Part shown: piece after piece, positions 42,657-50,025 of the stretch
How positions within the stretch are numbered: position 1 is the first letter of the stretch
How the letters are laid out: each line of letters starts with the position of its first letter
Assembly (NCBI GenBank): GCA_900545655.1
Contig: UQZY01000011.1
Location: 1 to 51,181 of the forward strand
Reading direction: 5' to 3'
DNA from: an uncultured Oscillospiraceae bacterium
Lineage (GTDB): Bacteria; Bacillota; Clostridia; Oscillospirales; Acutalibacteraceae
Length of the DNA stretch: 51,181 nt
Program-made: the position numbers and the translations under genes
The notes under the pieces: model-generated
The model's database searches: none
What the model was told of the DNA's origin: nothing
The model's input: only the letters and a program-made list of their open reading frames with translations

Positions 42657-42694
42657 GTTGCGACGGCATAAAGTTATACCGTCGCAACTTTTTT
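42657..42694 (+). terminator. Intrinsic terminator after the PBP gene
   Basis: GTTGCGACGG (42657-42666) pairs perfectly with CCGTCGCAAC (42679-42688), followed by TTTTTTC. The ruvX ribosome binding site CGGAGG starts right after the T tract. Confidence 0.92.
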
Positions 42695-42705
42695 CGGAGG
42701 TTGTT

Positions 42706-43122
42706 ATGATTATTCTTGCGGTTGATTACGGCTATGAAAGAACAGGTCTTGCGGTTTGTGATAAGACCGAAACATTGGCTTCTCCCATCGGCACAATAAA
42801 AGAGTCGTATATGCCGAAGGTTGCAAGGAGAATTTTTGAGGCGGCAGAGGAACGAAAGGCAGAACTTGTCGTTATCGGCCTTCCTAAGAATATGGACGGC
42901 ACGGAGGGTGAGCACGCCGAAAAAAGCAGGGAGCTTGCAATGATGCTGAGCAATGACTACGGCATTTCTACAGAACTGTGGGACGAACGCCTTACAACGG
43001 TACTTGCGTACAGACTGCTTGATGAGTCGCAGACCTTCGGCAAAAAAAGAAAAAGTGCCGTAGACACTGTTTCGGCAACCGTCATTTTAGAGGATTATTT
43101 AAAGAACAAAAACATGGCGTAG
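42706..43122 (+). CDS. ruvX: RuvX/YqgF family Holliday junction resolvase-like nuclease
   Basis: The 138-aa RNase H-fold nuclease processes pre-16S rRNA and possibly recombination intermediates. Catalytic Asp is in ILAVDYGYERTGLAV, Glu in LVVIGLPKNMDGTEG, and the final Asp in DTVSATVILEDYL; LWDERLTT is also typical. ATG 42706 after CGGAGG is chosen; the frame upstream to 42655 is terminator sequence. The usual alaS-yrzL neighbours are absent. Confidence 0.93.
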   Translation: MIILAVDYGYERTGLAVCDKTETLASPIGTIKESYMPKVARRIFEAAEERKAELVVIGLPKNMDGTEGEHAEKSRELAMMLSNDYGISTELWDERLTTVLAYRLLDESQTFGKKRKSAVDTVSATVILEDYLKNKNMA

Positions 43123-43576
43123 GTTTGATTAAAGAGCCATAAACAAGTTCTATAATCAAATCAAATGATTAAATCAACAATCAAGCAATCGAATCAAAAT
43201 ATTAATCCAAATAATCAAATCAGACGATCAATCAAGAAATCAACTAAGCAGCTAAGAACTCAACTAAGCAACCAAGCAATCAACCAAGCAACCAAGAAAT
43301 CAACTAAGCAACCAAGAAATCAACTAGGCAGCTAAGAAATCAACTAGGCAACTAAGAAATTAACTAAGCAGCTAAGTCAAAGAATTGAATCAAGTAATCA
43401 ATCAAGATATCAACCAAGCGGCTAAGTAAAAGAATTAAATCAAACAATCAATTATAATAATCAGCTCAAATAAATGAATTAAATAAATGAACTAAATGAA
43501 CGAATCAAAGAAGATTTAAAGTTTAAAAAAGAGAAAATAAATACCAAAAACAATTGTAAAAAATCGGAGATAACAT
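43123..43576 (+). other. 450-base A-rich noncoding tract before pcrA
   Basis: There is no ORF of coding quality. The plus strand is dominated by A and C-containing words (ATCAA, CAAC, TAAG) with few G or T runs, and the degenerate word AATCAA recurs outside the tandem block too (ATCAATCAAG, AATCAAATCA). Seven tandem 20-base repeats lie at 43238-43377. The only obvious functional element is the pcrA ribosome binding site CGGAG at 43565-43569. The A-rich sequence would give an unstructured long leader if transcribed. Confidence 0.7.
43238..43377 (+). repeat. Seven tandem imperfect 20-bp repeats
   Basis: Units begin at 43238, 43258, 43278, 43298, 43318, 43338 and 43358. The consensus is AATCAACTAAGCAACCAAGA; variation is mostly C/T and A/G transitions (for example CAACTAGGCAGCTAAGA in unit 5). 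Each unit contains two CAAC/T-type words eight bases apart. There are no spacers between units. Confidence 0.9.
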
Positions 43577-45799
43577 ATGTCAACAGATACATTGCTCGTA
43601 AAAATGAATGATATGCAAAAGGCAGCGGTTCAGAATACGGAGGGACCGCTTCTTATACTGGCGGGAGCAGGTTCGGGAAAGACGACCGTGCTTGTTTCAC
43701 GTATTGCATATATCGTCGAAAAGGGGCTTGCAAGGGCCTGGCAGATTCTTGCCATAACATTTACAAATAAAGCTGCAAACGAGCTAAAAAGCAGGCTTTC
43801 TCTTTATCTCGGAGAAGAAAATGCCTCTGAGATTTACGCGGGTACATTTCACTCTGTATGCGTGAAAATTTTAAGAAGATACGGTGACAGAATAGGCTTT
43901 TCTTCACACTTTACCATATATGACACGGATGACTCGAAGCGCGTTATGAAGGAGTGTCAGAGGCTTCTCGGGATTGACGATAAAATGATGCCTCACAAGA
44001 GTATTCTTTCGGCGATAAGCAGGGCAAAGGATAGCCTTATCTCTGTCGAGGAGTATGAAAAATCCGCAGAAAACGACATAAGACTAAAAAAATATGCGGA
44101 GTGCTATAAGCTTTATCAGCAGCTTCTTTTAAAAGCTGATGCCATGGATTTTGACGATATCATAGTGAACACGATAAAGCTTCTTGAGACCGATAAAGAG
44201 GTTCTTGAATATTACCAGAACAAGTTTATGTACGTTCATGTAGACGAGTATCAGGATACCAACTATGCACAGTATGTTCTTACAAGTCTTTTTGCGGGGA
44301 AGTACAAAAACATCTGCGTTGTCGGTGATGATGACCAGAGTATTTACAAGTTCCGCGGTGCAACTATTGAAAATATTCTAAACTTTGAAGACCATTATAA
44401 AAATGCTGCCGTTATACGTCTTGAGCAGAACTACCGCTCGACGGGAAATATCCTTTCCGCCGCGAACGAGGTTATAAAGAACAACACCGAGCGAAAGGGA
44501 AAGAATCTTTGGACGGACTCCGGAGACGGTGAAAAAATAACGGTGTATACTGCGGATGACGAGATAAGCGAGGGTATGTTTATAGCCGATGAAATCTCAT
44601 CAGGTGTTGCAAACGGCAGAAGCTTCTCGGACCATGCAATCCTTTACCGCACCAATGCGCAGTCAAACGCCATAGAGCGCGCTTTTGTACGCTCAAGTAT
44701 TCCGTATAAGGTTTTCGGCGGAAAGCGTTTCTATGAGCGCAAGGAGATACGTGACGCAATAGCTTACTTAACGCTTGTTAACAATCCGGCGGATACCGTA
44801 AAGCTTAAGCGTGTTATAAACGAGCCGAAACGCGGTATAGGTGATTCGACAGTCAACTCAGCGTCGGATATTGCCGCGGGTCTCGGAGTAAGCTTGTTTG
44901 AGGTAATAGAAAATGCAGATCAGTATGACAAGCTCAGCCGTAGCTCCGGAAGACTCCTGAGCTTCGCCTCTATGATAAACGGTTTTCGTGAAAGAGCGGA
45001 GAATGAATCAATCATTTCTCTTTTTGATGAGATAATGAATGAAACGGGATACATCGCTTCTCTTGCCGCCGACAGGGAAACCTATGACGACAGGTTCCAA
45101 AACCTTCAGGAGCTTAAGACGAATATCGCAAGGTATCTTGAGGAAAACGAAGACGGAGACCTTCAGGGCTTTTTGGAGGAGGTTTCATTGCTCTCGGATA
45201 TCGACGCGTACAATGAGCAGGCGGATGTTGTTGTGCTTATGACTCTTCATTCGGCAAAGGGACTGGAGTTCCCCGTTGTATTCCTTGTCGGAATGGAGGA
45301 GGGCATTTTCCCGGGACGCCAGTCGATGTACGACCAATCTGAAGTTCAGGAGGAGCGAAGGCTTGCTTACGTGGGAATAACTCGTGCCAGAGAAAAGCTT
45401 TATCTCACCAATGCAAGACTACGTATGCTCTTCGGCTCGACACAGAGAAATCCCGCCTCAAGATTTATCGGTGAGATATCTGATGATTATCTTGACAGGT
45501 TATCACAGAGTGAGCCGGTATTTTCATTCAGACAGCCGCAGGAGAATCGCGGCGACTACGGAAAAAAGAAAGATTATTCCATGTCGCATATGATAGGCGG
45601 AGCGAGACCGAAGCCGGAGCCCTCGAAAAAGAGCAGTGTTTCCTATGCTGTGGGTGATACCGTAAGGCATAAGGCTTTCGGTACCGGAGTTATAATAAGC
45701 ATCATGCCTATGGGAAATGACAATCTTTTGGAAGTGGCTTTTGACAAGGCGGGAACGAAAAAACTCATGTCAAATTTCGCAAAGCTTGAAAAACTTTAA
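43577..45799 (+). CDS. pcrA: UvrD/Rep-family DNA helicase PcrA
   Basis: The 740-aa SF1A 3'-5' helicase acts in repair and replication/transcription conflict resolution. Motif I ILAGAGSGKTTVLVSRIAYI, Ia AITFTNKAANELKSR, II VDEYQDTNYAQY, III GDDDQSIYKFRGA, IV LEQNYRS, V TLHSAKGLEFPVVFL and VI EERRLAYVGITRARE are complete. The C-terminal residues (about 685-740; GDTVRHKAFGTGVI) form the Tudor-like RNA polymerase-binding domain of PcrA. ATG 43577 follows CGGAG. The family's usual ligA partner does not follow; a convergent gene does. Confidence 0.96.
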   Translation: MSTDTLLVKMNDMQKAAVQNTEGPLLILAGAGSGKTTVLVSRIAYIVEKGLARAWQILAITFTNKAANELKSRLSLYLGEENASEIYAGTFHSVCVKILRRYGDRIGFSSHFTIYDTDDSKRVMKECQRLLGIDDKMMPHKSILSAISRAKDSLISVEEYEKSAENDIRLKKYAECYKLYQQLLLKADAMDFDDIIVNTIKLLETDKEVLEYYQNKFMYVHVDEYQDTNYAQYVLTSLFAGKYKNICVVGDDDQSIYKFRGATIENILNFEDHYKNAAVIRLEQNYRSTGNILSAANEVIKNNTERKGKNLWTDSGDGEKITVYTADDEISEGMFIADEISSGVANGRSFSDHAILYRTNAQSNAIERAFVRSSIPYKVFGGKRFYERKEIRDAIAYLTLVNNPADTVKLKRVINEPKRGIGDSTVNSASDIAAGLGVSLFEVIENADQYDKLSRSSGRLLSFASMINGFRERAENESIISLFDEIMNETGYIASLAADRETYDDRFQNLQELKTNIARYLEENEDGDLQGFLEEVSLLSDIDAYNEQADVVVLMTLHSAKGLEFPVVFLVGMEEGIFPGRQSMYDQSEVQEERRLAYVGITRAREKLYLTNARLRMLFGSTQRNPASRFIGEISDDYLDRLSQSEPVFSFRQPQENRGDYGKKKDYSMSHMIGGARPKPEPSKKSSVSYAVGDTVRHKAFGTGVIISIMPMGNDNLLEVAFDKAGTKKLMSNFAKLEKL

Positions 45800-45829
45800 T
45801 AAAAAAAACCGAGGTCGGTATCTGAAATG

Positions 45830-45860
45830 AACCCCAAAAGTCAGACGCTTTTGGGGTTCT
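45830..45860. terminator. Convergent terminator between pcrA and rodA/ftsW
   Basis: AACCCCAAAAG (45830-45840) pairs with CTTTTGGGGTT (45848-45858), 7-base loop, followed by CTTATC. The location between convergent genes suggests use from both sides. Confidence 0.75.
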
Positions 45861-45895
45861 TATCAATTGATATCCGCCACGGGTTTTATTTTGTT

Positions 45896-47080
45896 TTAAA
45901 GCTGAGACACATACGGAGAACGTATGCTCGTAAGTCGGAAGTTTGTAGGCTTTTGATTGTATGTTGTTCGGTATACGCTGAATATAAGTCCGAGTCCGAT
46001 GTAAAGACAAAGGGATGAGGAACCACCCGATGAGAAAAACGGAAGCGTAATACCTACAACGGGGCCGAGACGCAGACACATGGCAACGTTTATGATAACC
46101 TGAATCGCAATCATAGATGCAATTCCGTAACACATGAGCGTAGACGTGTTGAAGATGGATTTTTTTCCGTTATGAATGATTCTGAAAATGATTGCAAGAA
46201 TAAGACCGAGGGTAATTATACAGCCGAGCGTTCCGAATTCTTCGGCAACCACGGTGAAGATGAAGTCGTTTGAGCTTTCCGGTACGGAATGACTTTGTGT
46301 ATATGCACCCTTGAAAAGGCCTGTTCCGAGGAAGCCGCCCTGCCCTATGGCGGAAAGGCCCATATTTTGCTGATATGCGGTATCGGGGTATGCCTCCGGA
46401 TTTACAATAACAATGAATCTCTGCTTTTGGAACTCGCTCATGAACTTAAACCAGAGAAGAGGAACTGCCGTGATGACGAGAGCAAGGGCAGCTAAGATAT
46501 ACTTCCAGCTTATGCCCGCAACGAAAAGCATGATTGCCGCAATTCCCATAAATACAACAGCCGAGCCGTCATCACCTGACTTCATAACAAGCAGGGTGGG
46601 GACCAAAGCGTGAAGAATAAGAAGCGCCAATGTACCCAGCTTGTTTATGTTGTTCTTGACCGCGTCCAAATGCGTTGAAAACGTAATTATAAAAAATATC
46701 TTTACAAGCTCGGAGGGCTGAAAATAGAAAACACGCAGGTTTAGCCATACTCTTGAGTCGGGTCTTGAGGGTGGTCCTACGCCGACCAACATGACCAGTA
46801 TCATCAGGGCGACGCTTCCCACCGCAAAAACCGGCCAGAGCTTGCAGATGATGTCGTAATCAATGAGTGAAATAACTGCCGCGAGAAAAAGTCCGAGACA
46901 TATGGCGACAATCATTGTTCTTGCGTCTCTCGGAAAAGAAATTTTATCCGAAATGGTATAGCGGGTTGCACTGTAAACGCAGAGAACTCCGAATGCAGAT
47001 GCAAGGAGACAGAGAATAAGAAGCAGCTTGTCGGTACCTTTTATAAAGTGTACGACTGCGTCTTTTGCTTTTCTGAGCAA
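45896..47080 (-). CDS. SEDS-family peptidoglycan glycosyltransferase (RodA/FtsW)
   Basis: The 394-aa polytopic protein is on the minus strand, starting at TTG 47080-47078, seven bases after GAGGTG. About ten TM segments. Conserved SEDS features include RVWLNLRVFYFQPSELVKI, VMKSGDDGSAVVF with the catalytic Asp region, SVPESSNDFIFTVVAEEFG and LPFFSSGGSSSL. It polymerises lipid II with a partner class B PBP. The distinction between RodA and FtsW cannot be made safely from sequence alone; RodA seems likelier from the first TM region (FGVLCVYSATRY). No PBP2 gene is adjacent. Confidence 0.9.
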   Translation of the reverse strand: MLRKAKDAVVHFIKGTDKLLLILCLLASAFGVLCVYSATRYTISDKISFPRDARTMIVAICLGLFLAAVISLIDYDIICKLWPVFAVGSVALMILVMLVGVGPPSRPDSRVWLNLRVFYFQPSELVKIFFIITFSTHLDAVKNNINKLGTLALLILHALVPTLLVMKSGDDGSAVVFMGIAAIMLFVAGISWKYILAALALVITAVPLLWFKFMSEFQKQRFIVIVNPEAYPDTAYQQNMGLSAIGQGGFLGTGLFKGAYTQSHSVPESSNDFIFTVVAEEFGTLGCIITLGLILAIIFRIIHNGKKSIFNTSTLMCYGIASMIAIQVIINVAMCLRLGPVVGITLPFFSSGGSSSLCLYIGLGLIFSVYRTTYNQKPTNFRLTSIRSPYVSQL

Positions 47081-47116
47081 TGTAATTCACCTCTTTCTCC
47101 GTCAAAATGTAAACTA

Positions 47117-47145
47117 ATTATAAGGATTGTCCGTTTTTTTTTCAA
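47117..47145 (-). promoter_or_regulatory. Promoter of the SEDS gene
   Basis: On the minus strand, TTGAAA (47145-47140), 17-base spacer, and consensus TATAAT (47122-47117). The spacer starts with an A tract. The start lies near 47110, giving a leader of about 30 bases. Confidence 0.8.
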
Positions 47146-47228
47146 GTGTGAGATATTAAATGTAACAAAAATGTAGTGTTTTATAAGAAAATGTGATAAA
47201 ATATATCGGATTTTTAGGGGGTGTACAT

Positions 47229-47651
47229 ATGATGACCTGCAAATCCTGTTCGGTTAACGATACCGAAGTATTTGCACAAAGCCTTGCAAAGCAACTGAAA
47301 CCCGGAACCGTCCTCGCTCTTTTCGGCGGCATGGGAATGGGCAAGACGGCATTTACGCGCGGTCTTGCAAGGGGTCTCGGCGTAAATGCCCATGTGTGCA
47401 GTCCAACCTTTGCCATTGTAAACGATTACGGCGGAACACCGCCGCTTGCCCATTTTGACATGTACCGTGTCGAAACATGGGACGACCTCTATTCGACAGG
47501 TTTTTTTGATTATATCGACAACGGGTACATACTTTGCGTCGAATGGAGCGAAAACATAGAAAATGCCCTGCCGCCGAATACGGTAAGGGTAAGTATACAT
47601 CGTACGGAAAAAGAGAACGAACGTATAATCGAAGTGGAGGGACTGGGATGA
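47229..47651 (+). CDS. tsaE: tRNA t6A biosynthesis ATPase TsaE
   Basis: The 140-aa ATPase works with TsaB and TsaD in threonylcarbamoyl-adenosine (t6A37) formation. Walker A FGGMGMGKTAFTRGLARGLG, SPTFAIVNDYGG and HFDMYRVE are present. ATG 47229 follows GGGGGTG; a second ATG follows at once. The upstream frame to 47193 is promoter sequence. It is coupled by an ATGA overlap to tsaB. tsaD and rimI, often next in this set, are absent from the window. Confidence 0.94.
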   Translation: MMTCKSCSVNDTEVFAQSLAKQLKPGTVLALFGGMGMGKTAFTRGLARGLGVNAHVCSPTFAIVNDYGGTPPLAHFDMYRVETWDDLYSTGFFDYIDNGYILCVEWSENIENALPPNTVRVSIHRTEKENERIIEVEGLG

Positions 47652-48367
47652 TTTTTCTCGGAATAGACTGCAGCGCCGTTTCGGCGAGTGTTGCCATAGT
47701 CGAATTTACAGACGGAGAAGTTCCTGCTGAAAAGATACTCAGCTCCTCGTACACAAATGTCGGTCTTACCCACAGTCAGACCCTTGTGCCCATGATAAAA
47801 GCTACTCTTGAAAATGCAAGGCTCACACTTTCTGATATTGACTTTTTTGCAATAAATGCGGGACCGGGCTCGTTTACCGGCGTGCGTATCGGTGTTGCTG
47901 CCCTCAAGGGGATTACCGAATTTGACGGAGAAAAATGTTTTTCCGTGTCTACACTCGAAAGTATGGCGTACAATTTCAGAGGCGTGACAGACGGAATTGT
48001 CTGTTCCGTCATGGATGCACGCTGTGAACAGGTCTACACTGCCTGCTTTGAGGTGAACGGTACGGATGTGACAAGATTGACAGAAGATACGGCGGTTTCT
48101 ATAAAAGAACTTGGTGAAAATCTAAAAACTTTAAGAAAAAATATTATTTTTGTTGGTGACGGGGCTTCTTTGTGCTATAATATTTTGTCGAAAGAGCTTG
48201 AATCCTCGCTTGCTCCGTCTCACCTTGTTTATCAAAACGCCGTGAGCGTTGCAATCCTTGCAAAGCACAGTATGGACAGGGGAGAAAAGCCTGTGTCCGG
48301 TGAACACATACTACCTGTGTATTTGCGTGCACCGCAAGCTCAAAGAAATCTTAAAAAGGGGAATTGA
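47648..48367 (+). CDS. tsaB: tRNA t6A biosynthesis protein TsaB
   Basis: The 239-aa ASKHA-fold scaffold of the t6A complex has an N-terminal LGIDCSAVSASVAIV, THSQTLVPMI, and the family hallmark INAGPGSFTGVRIGVAALKG. ATG 47648 overlaps the tsaE stop. It ends LPVYLRAPQAQR, a typical TsaB tail (YLR.P.A). It is followed one base later by rpiB. Confidence 0.94.
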   Translation: MIFLGIDCSAVSASVAIVEFTDGEVPAEKILSSSYTNVGLTHSQTLVPMIKATLENARLTLSDIDFFAINAGPGSFTGVRIGVAALKGITEFDGEKCFSVSTLESMAYNFRGVTDGIVCSVMDARCEQVYTACFEVNGTDVTRLTEDTAVSIKELGENLKTLRKNIIFVGDGASLCYNILSKELESSLAPSHLVYQNAVSVAILAKHSMDRGEKPVSGEHILPVYLRAPQAQRNLKKGN

Positions 48368-48368
48368 A

Positions 48369-48794
48369 ATGCTTGTAATAGGCTGTGACCACGGTGGATT
48401 CGAACTCAAGAACATCATAATAAAGCACCTTCAGGATGAAGGAAAAGAAGTATTTGATGTCGGTTGCTTTTCTGCGGAGTCTGTTGACTATCCTGTTATC
48501 GCAAAAGAGCTTTGCAAAAAGATAACGGACGGTGAGGCAGATCTCGGAATACTTGTTTGCGGAACCGGAATAGGTATGTCCATGGCTGCGAATAAAATAA
48601 AGGGTATAAGAGCGGCGTGCTGCTCGGATACCTTCAGTGCAAGACTTACAAGGAATCATAATAACGCTAACGTTCTTTGTCTCGGCGGAAGAGTTGTGGG
48701 ACCCGGCCTTGCGCTTGATCTTGTTGACAACTTTGTAAATGCCGAATTCGAAGGCGGCCGTCATCAAAGACGTATAGATATGTTAGAAAATTAA
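48369..48794 (+). CDS. rpiB: Ribose 5-phosphate isomerase B
   Basis: The 141-aa isomerase interconverts ribose 5-phosphate and ribulose 5-phosphate in the pentose phosphate pathway. The substrate loop GCDHGGFELKN, the catalytic Cys region VCGTGIGMSMAANKIKGIRA and HNNANVLCLGGR fit RpiB. The ATG 48369 follows AAAGGGGAAT, one base after tsaB. The upstream part of the frame overlaps tsaB and is not used. Allose-type isomerase activity cannot be excluded. Confidence 0.93.
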   Translation: MLVIGCDHGGFELKNIIIKHLQDEGKEVFDVGCFSAESVDYPVIAKELCKKITDGEADLGILVCGTGIGMSMAANKIKGIRAACCSDTFSARLTRNHNNANVLCLGGRVVGPGLALDLVDNFVNAEFEGGRHQRRIDMLEN

Positions 48795-48821
48795 AAGTAT
48801 ATATTATTTCGGAGGCACAAT

Positions 48822-49451
48822 ATGGGAAACGTAGTTATTACAAATCACCCGCTTATCCAGCACAAATTGTCTATTCTCAGAAACAAAAACACGGGAAGTA
48901 AGGAGTTTCGTACACTCATAAGCGAAATCGCTATGCTTGAGTGCTATGAGGCAACAAGAGATCTTCCTCTCAAGGAAATTGAGGTTGAGACTCCCGTAGC
49001 TGTTGCAAAGCAGCATGATCTTGACGGAAAGAAGATGGCAATCGTTCCTATTCTTCGTGCAGGTCTCGGTATGGTTGACGGCATACACACTCTTGTTCCG
49101 TCTGCAAAGGTAGGTCATATCGGCCTTTACAGAGATCCGGAGACACTTAAGCCGGTAAGCTATTATTGTAAGATGCCGCTTGACATCGAAGAGAGAGACG
49201 TTATTGTTCTTGACCCCATGCTTGCAACAGGCGGCTCAGCTATCGATGCTATCTCACAGATAAAGCAGTTCCATCCGAAGTCAATAAAGTTCATGGGTAT
49301 CATTGCGGCTCCGGAGGGACTTAAGGCTCTTCAGGAGGCTCATCCGGATGTTGACATCTACTGTGCGGCACTTGATGATCATCTCAATGAGCACGGATAT
49401 ATCGTTCCGGGTCTCGGCGACGCCGGAGACAGAATTTTCGGAACCATCTGA
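48822..49451 (+). CDS. upp: Uracil phosphoribosyltransferase
   Basis: The 209-aa salvage enzyme converts uracil and PRPP to UMP. Hallmarks are VPILRAGLGMVDGI and the PRPP loop VLDPMLATGGSAIDAI, with the uracil-binding C-terminus YIVPGLGDAGDRIFGT. ATG 48822 follows CGGAGG. The length is typical. rpiB-upp adjacency links pentose phosphate and nucleotide salvage. Confidence 0.97.
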   Translation: MGNVVITNHPLIQHKLSILRNKNTGSKEFRTLISEIAMLECYEATRDLPLKEIEVETPVAVAKQHDLDGKKMAIVPILRAGLGMVDGIHTLVPSAKVGHIGLYRDPETLKPVSYYCKMPLDIEERDVIVLDPMLATGGSAIDAISQIKQFHPKSIKFMGIIAAPEGLKALQEAHPDVDIYCAALDDHLNEHGYIVPGLGDAGDRIFGTI

Positions 49452-49488
49452 TTTTGACATTCAAGACATATGAAAGGGGCAAGTCGTT

Positions 49489-49965
49489 ATGAATATTGCC
49501 GAACGTCTTTACAAGGAAAACAGCGCTAAGACAGTTGACTTTTTTATCAAAACAAAGGTCGACGATCTTATTGAGCGCTCTGTTCAGGAAGGGAAAAAAC
49601 GTGAACAGATAGCGACAGAGGTTTCCGATGCCTGCTCAAATCCCAACACGGTCGCCGGCACGGACTTTATCGGCTCTATAGCTGATTTTTCGGATTTTCC
49701 GAAGTACGCGGGACGCGGTATTCAGGAAGCTGCACCCGACCTTAACGGTTCTATGCCGAGGACGGGAGAGGCAACACTTACCATGTGGTTTACAGATGTC
49801 GACGAGGCGGAGGTAACAGACTTTACCGAAAAGATTTTGGCATCCGGCTTTAAAAGGGTTAAAAATGACTTTATAAAGCAGGACGATAAGGCTGTTTACA
49901 CAATGTCCGTATCCTTTTCGGCAGGTCGACTCAGGATCTTTCATATGATTCAGAAAAAGTCATAA
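49489..49965 (+). CDS. Hypothetical protein
   Basis: The 158-aa soluble protein starts at ATG 49489 after AAAGGGGC. I do not recognise it. Its N-terminal half is helical and charged (IAERLYKENSAKTVDFFIKT, DDLIERSVQEGKKREQIATE); its C-terminal half has alternating strand-helix pattern (TLTMWFTDVDEAEVTDFTEK, VYTMSVSFSAGRLRIFHMI), compatible with a small alpha/beta fold. It has no signal peptide, TM segment or Cys pair beyond one Cys. It lies between upp and an aminotransferase gene, with its own terminator. Confidence 0.75.
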   Translation: MNIAERLYKENSAKTVDFFIKTKVDDLIERSVQEGKKREQIATEVSDACSNPNTVAGTDFIGSIADFSDFPKYAGRGIQEAAPDLNGSMPRTGEATLTMWFTDVDEAEVTDFTEKILASGFKRVKNDFIKQDDKAVYTMSVSFSAGRLRIFHMIQKKS

Positions 49966-49980
49966 CTTAGGTTGCTGTTA

Positions 49981-50010
49981 AACGTCCGGTAAGTGCCGGA
50001 CGTTTTTTGT
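49981..50010 (+). terminator. Intrinsic terminator before the aminotransferase gene
   Basis: AACGTCCGG (49981-49989) pairs perfectly with CCGGACGTT (49996-50004), 6-base loop, followed by TTTTGTTTTG. Confidence 0.92.
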
Positions 50011-50025
50011 TTTGAGGTGAATAAG

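Noticed and set aside
43238..43377. Tandem repeats as a CRISPR array
   Set aside because: Units are contiguous with no spacers, are only 20 bp and degenerate, and no cas gene is present.
45827..46018. Small plus-strand frames downstream of pcrA and inside the SEDS gene
   Set aside because: They overlap the convergent terminator and the minus-strand gene and have no start signals.
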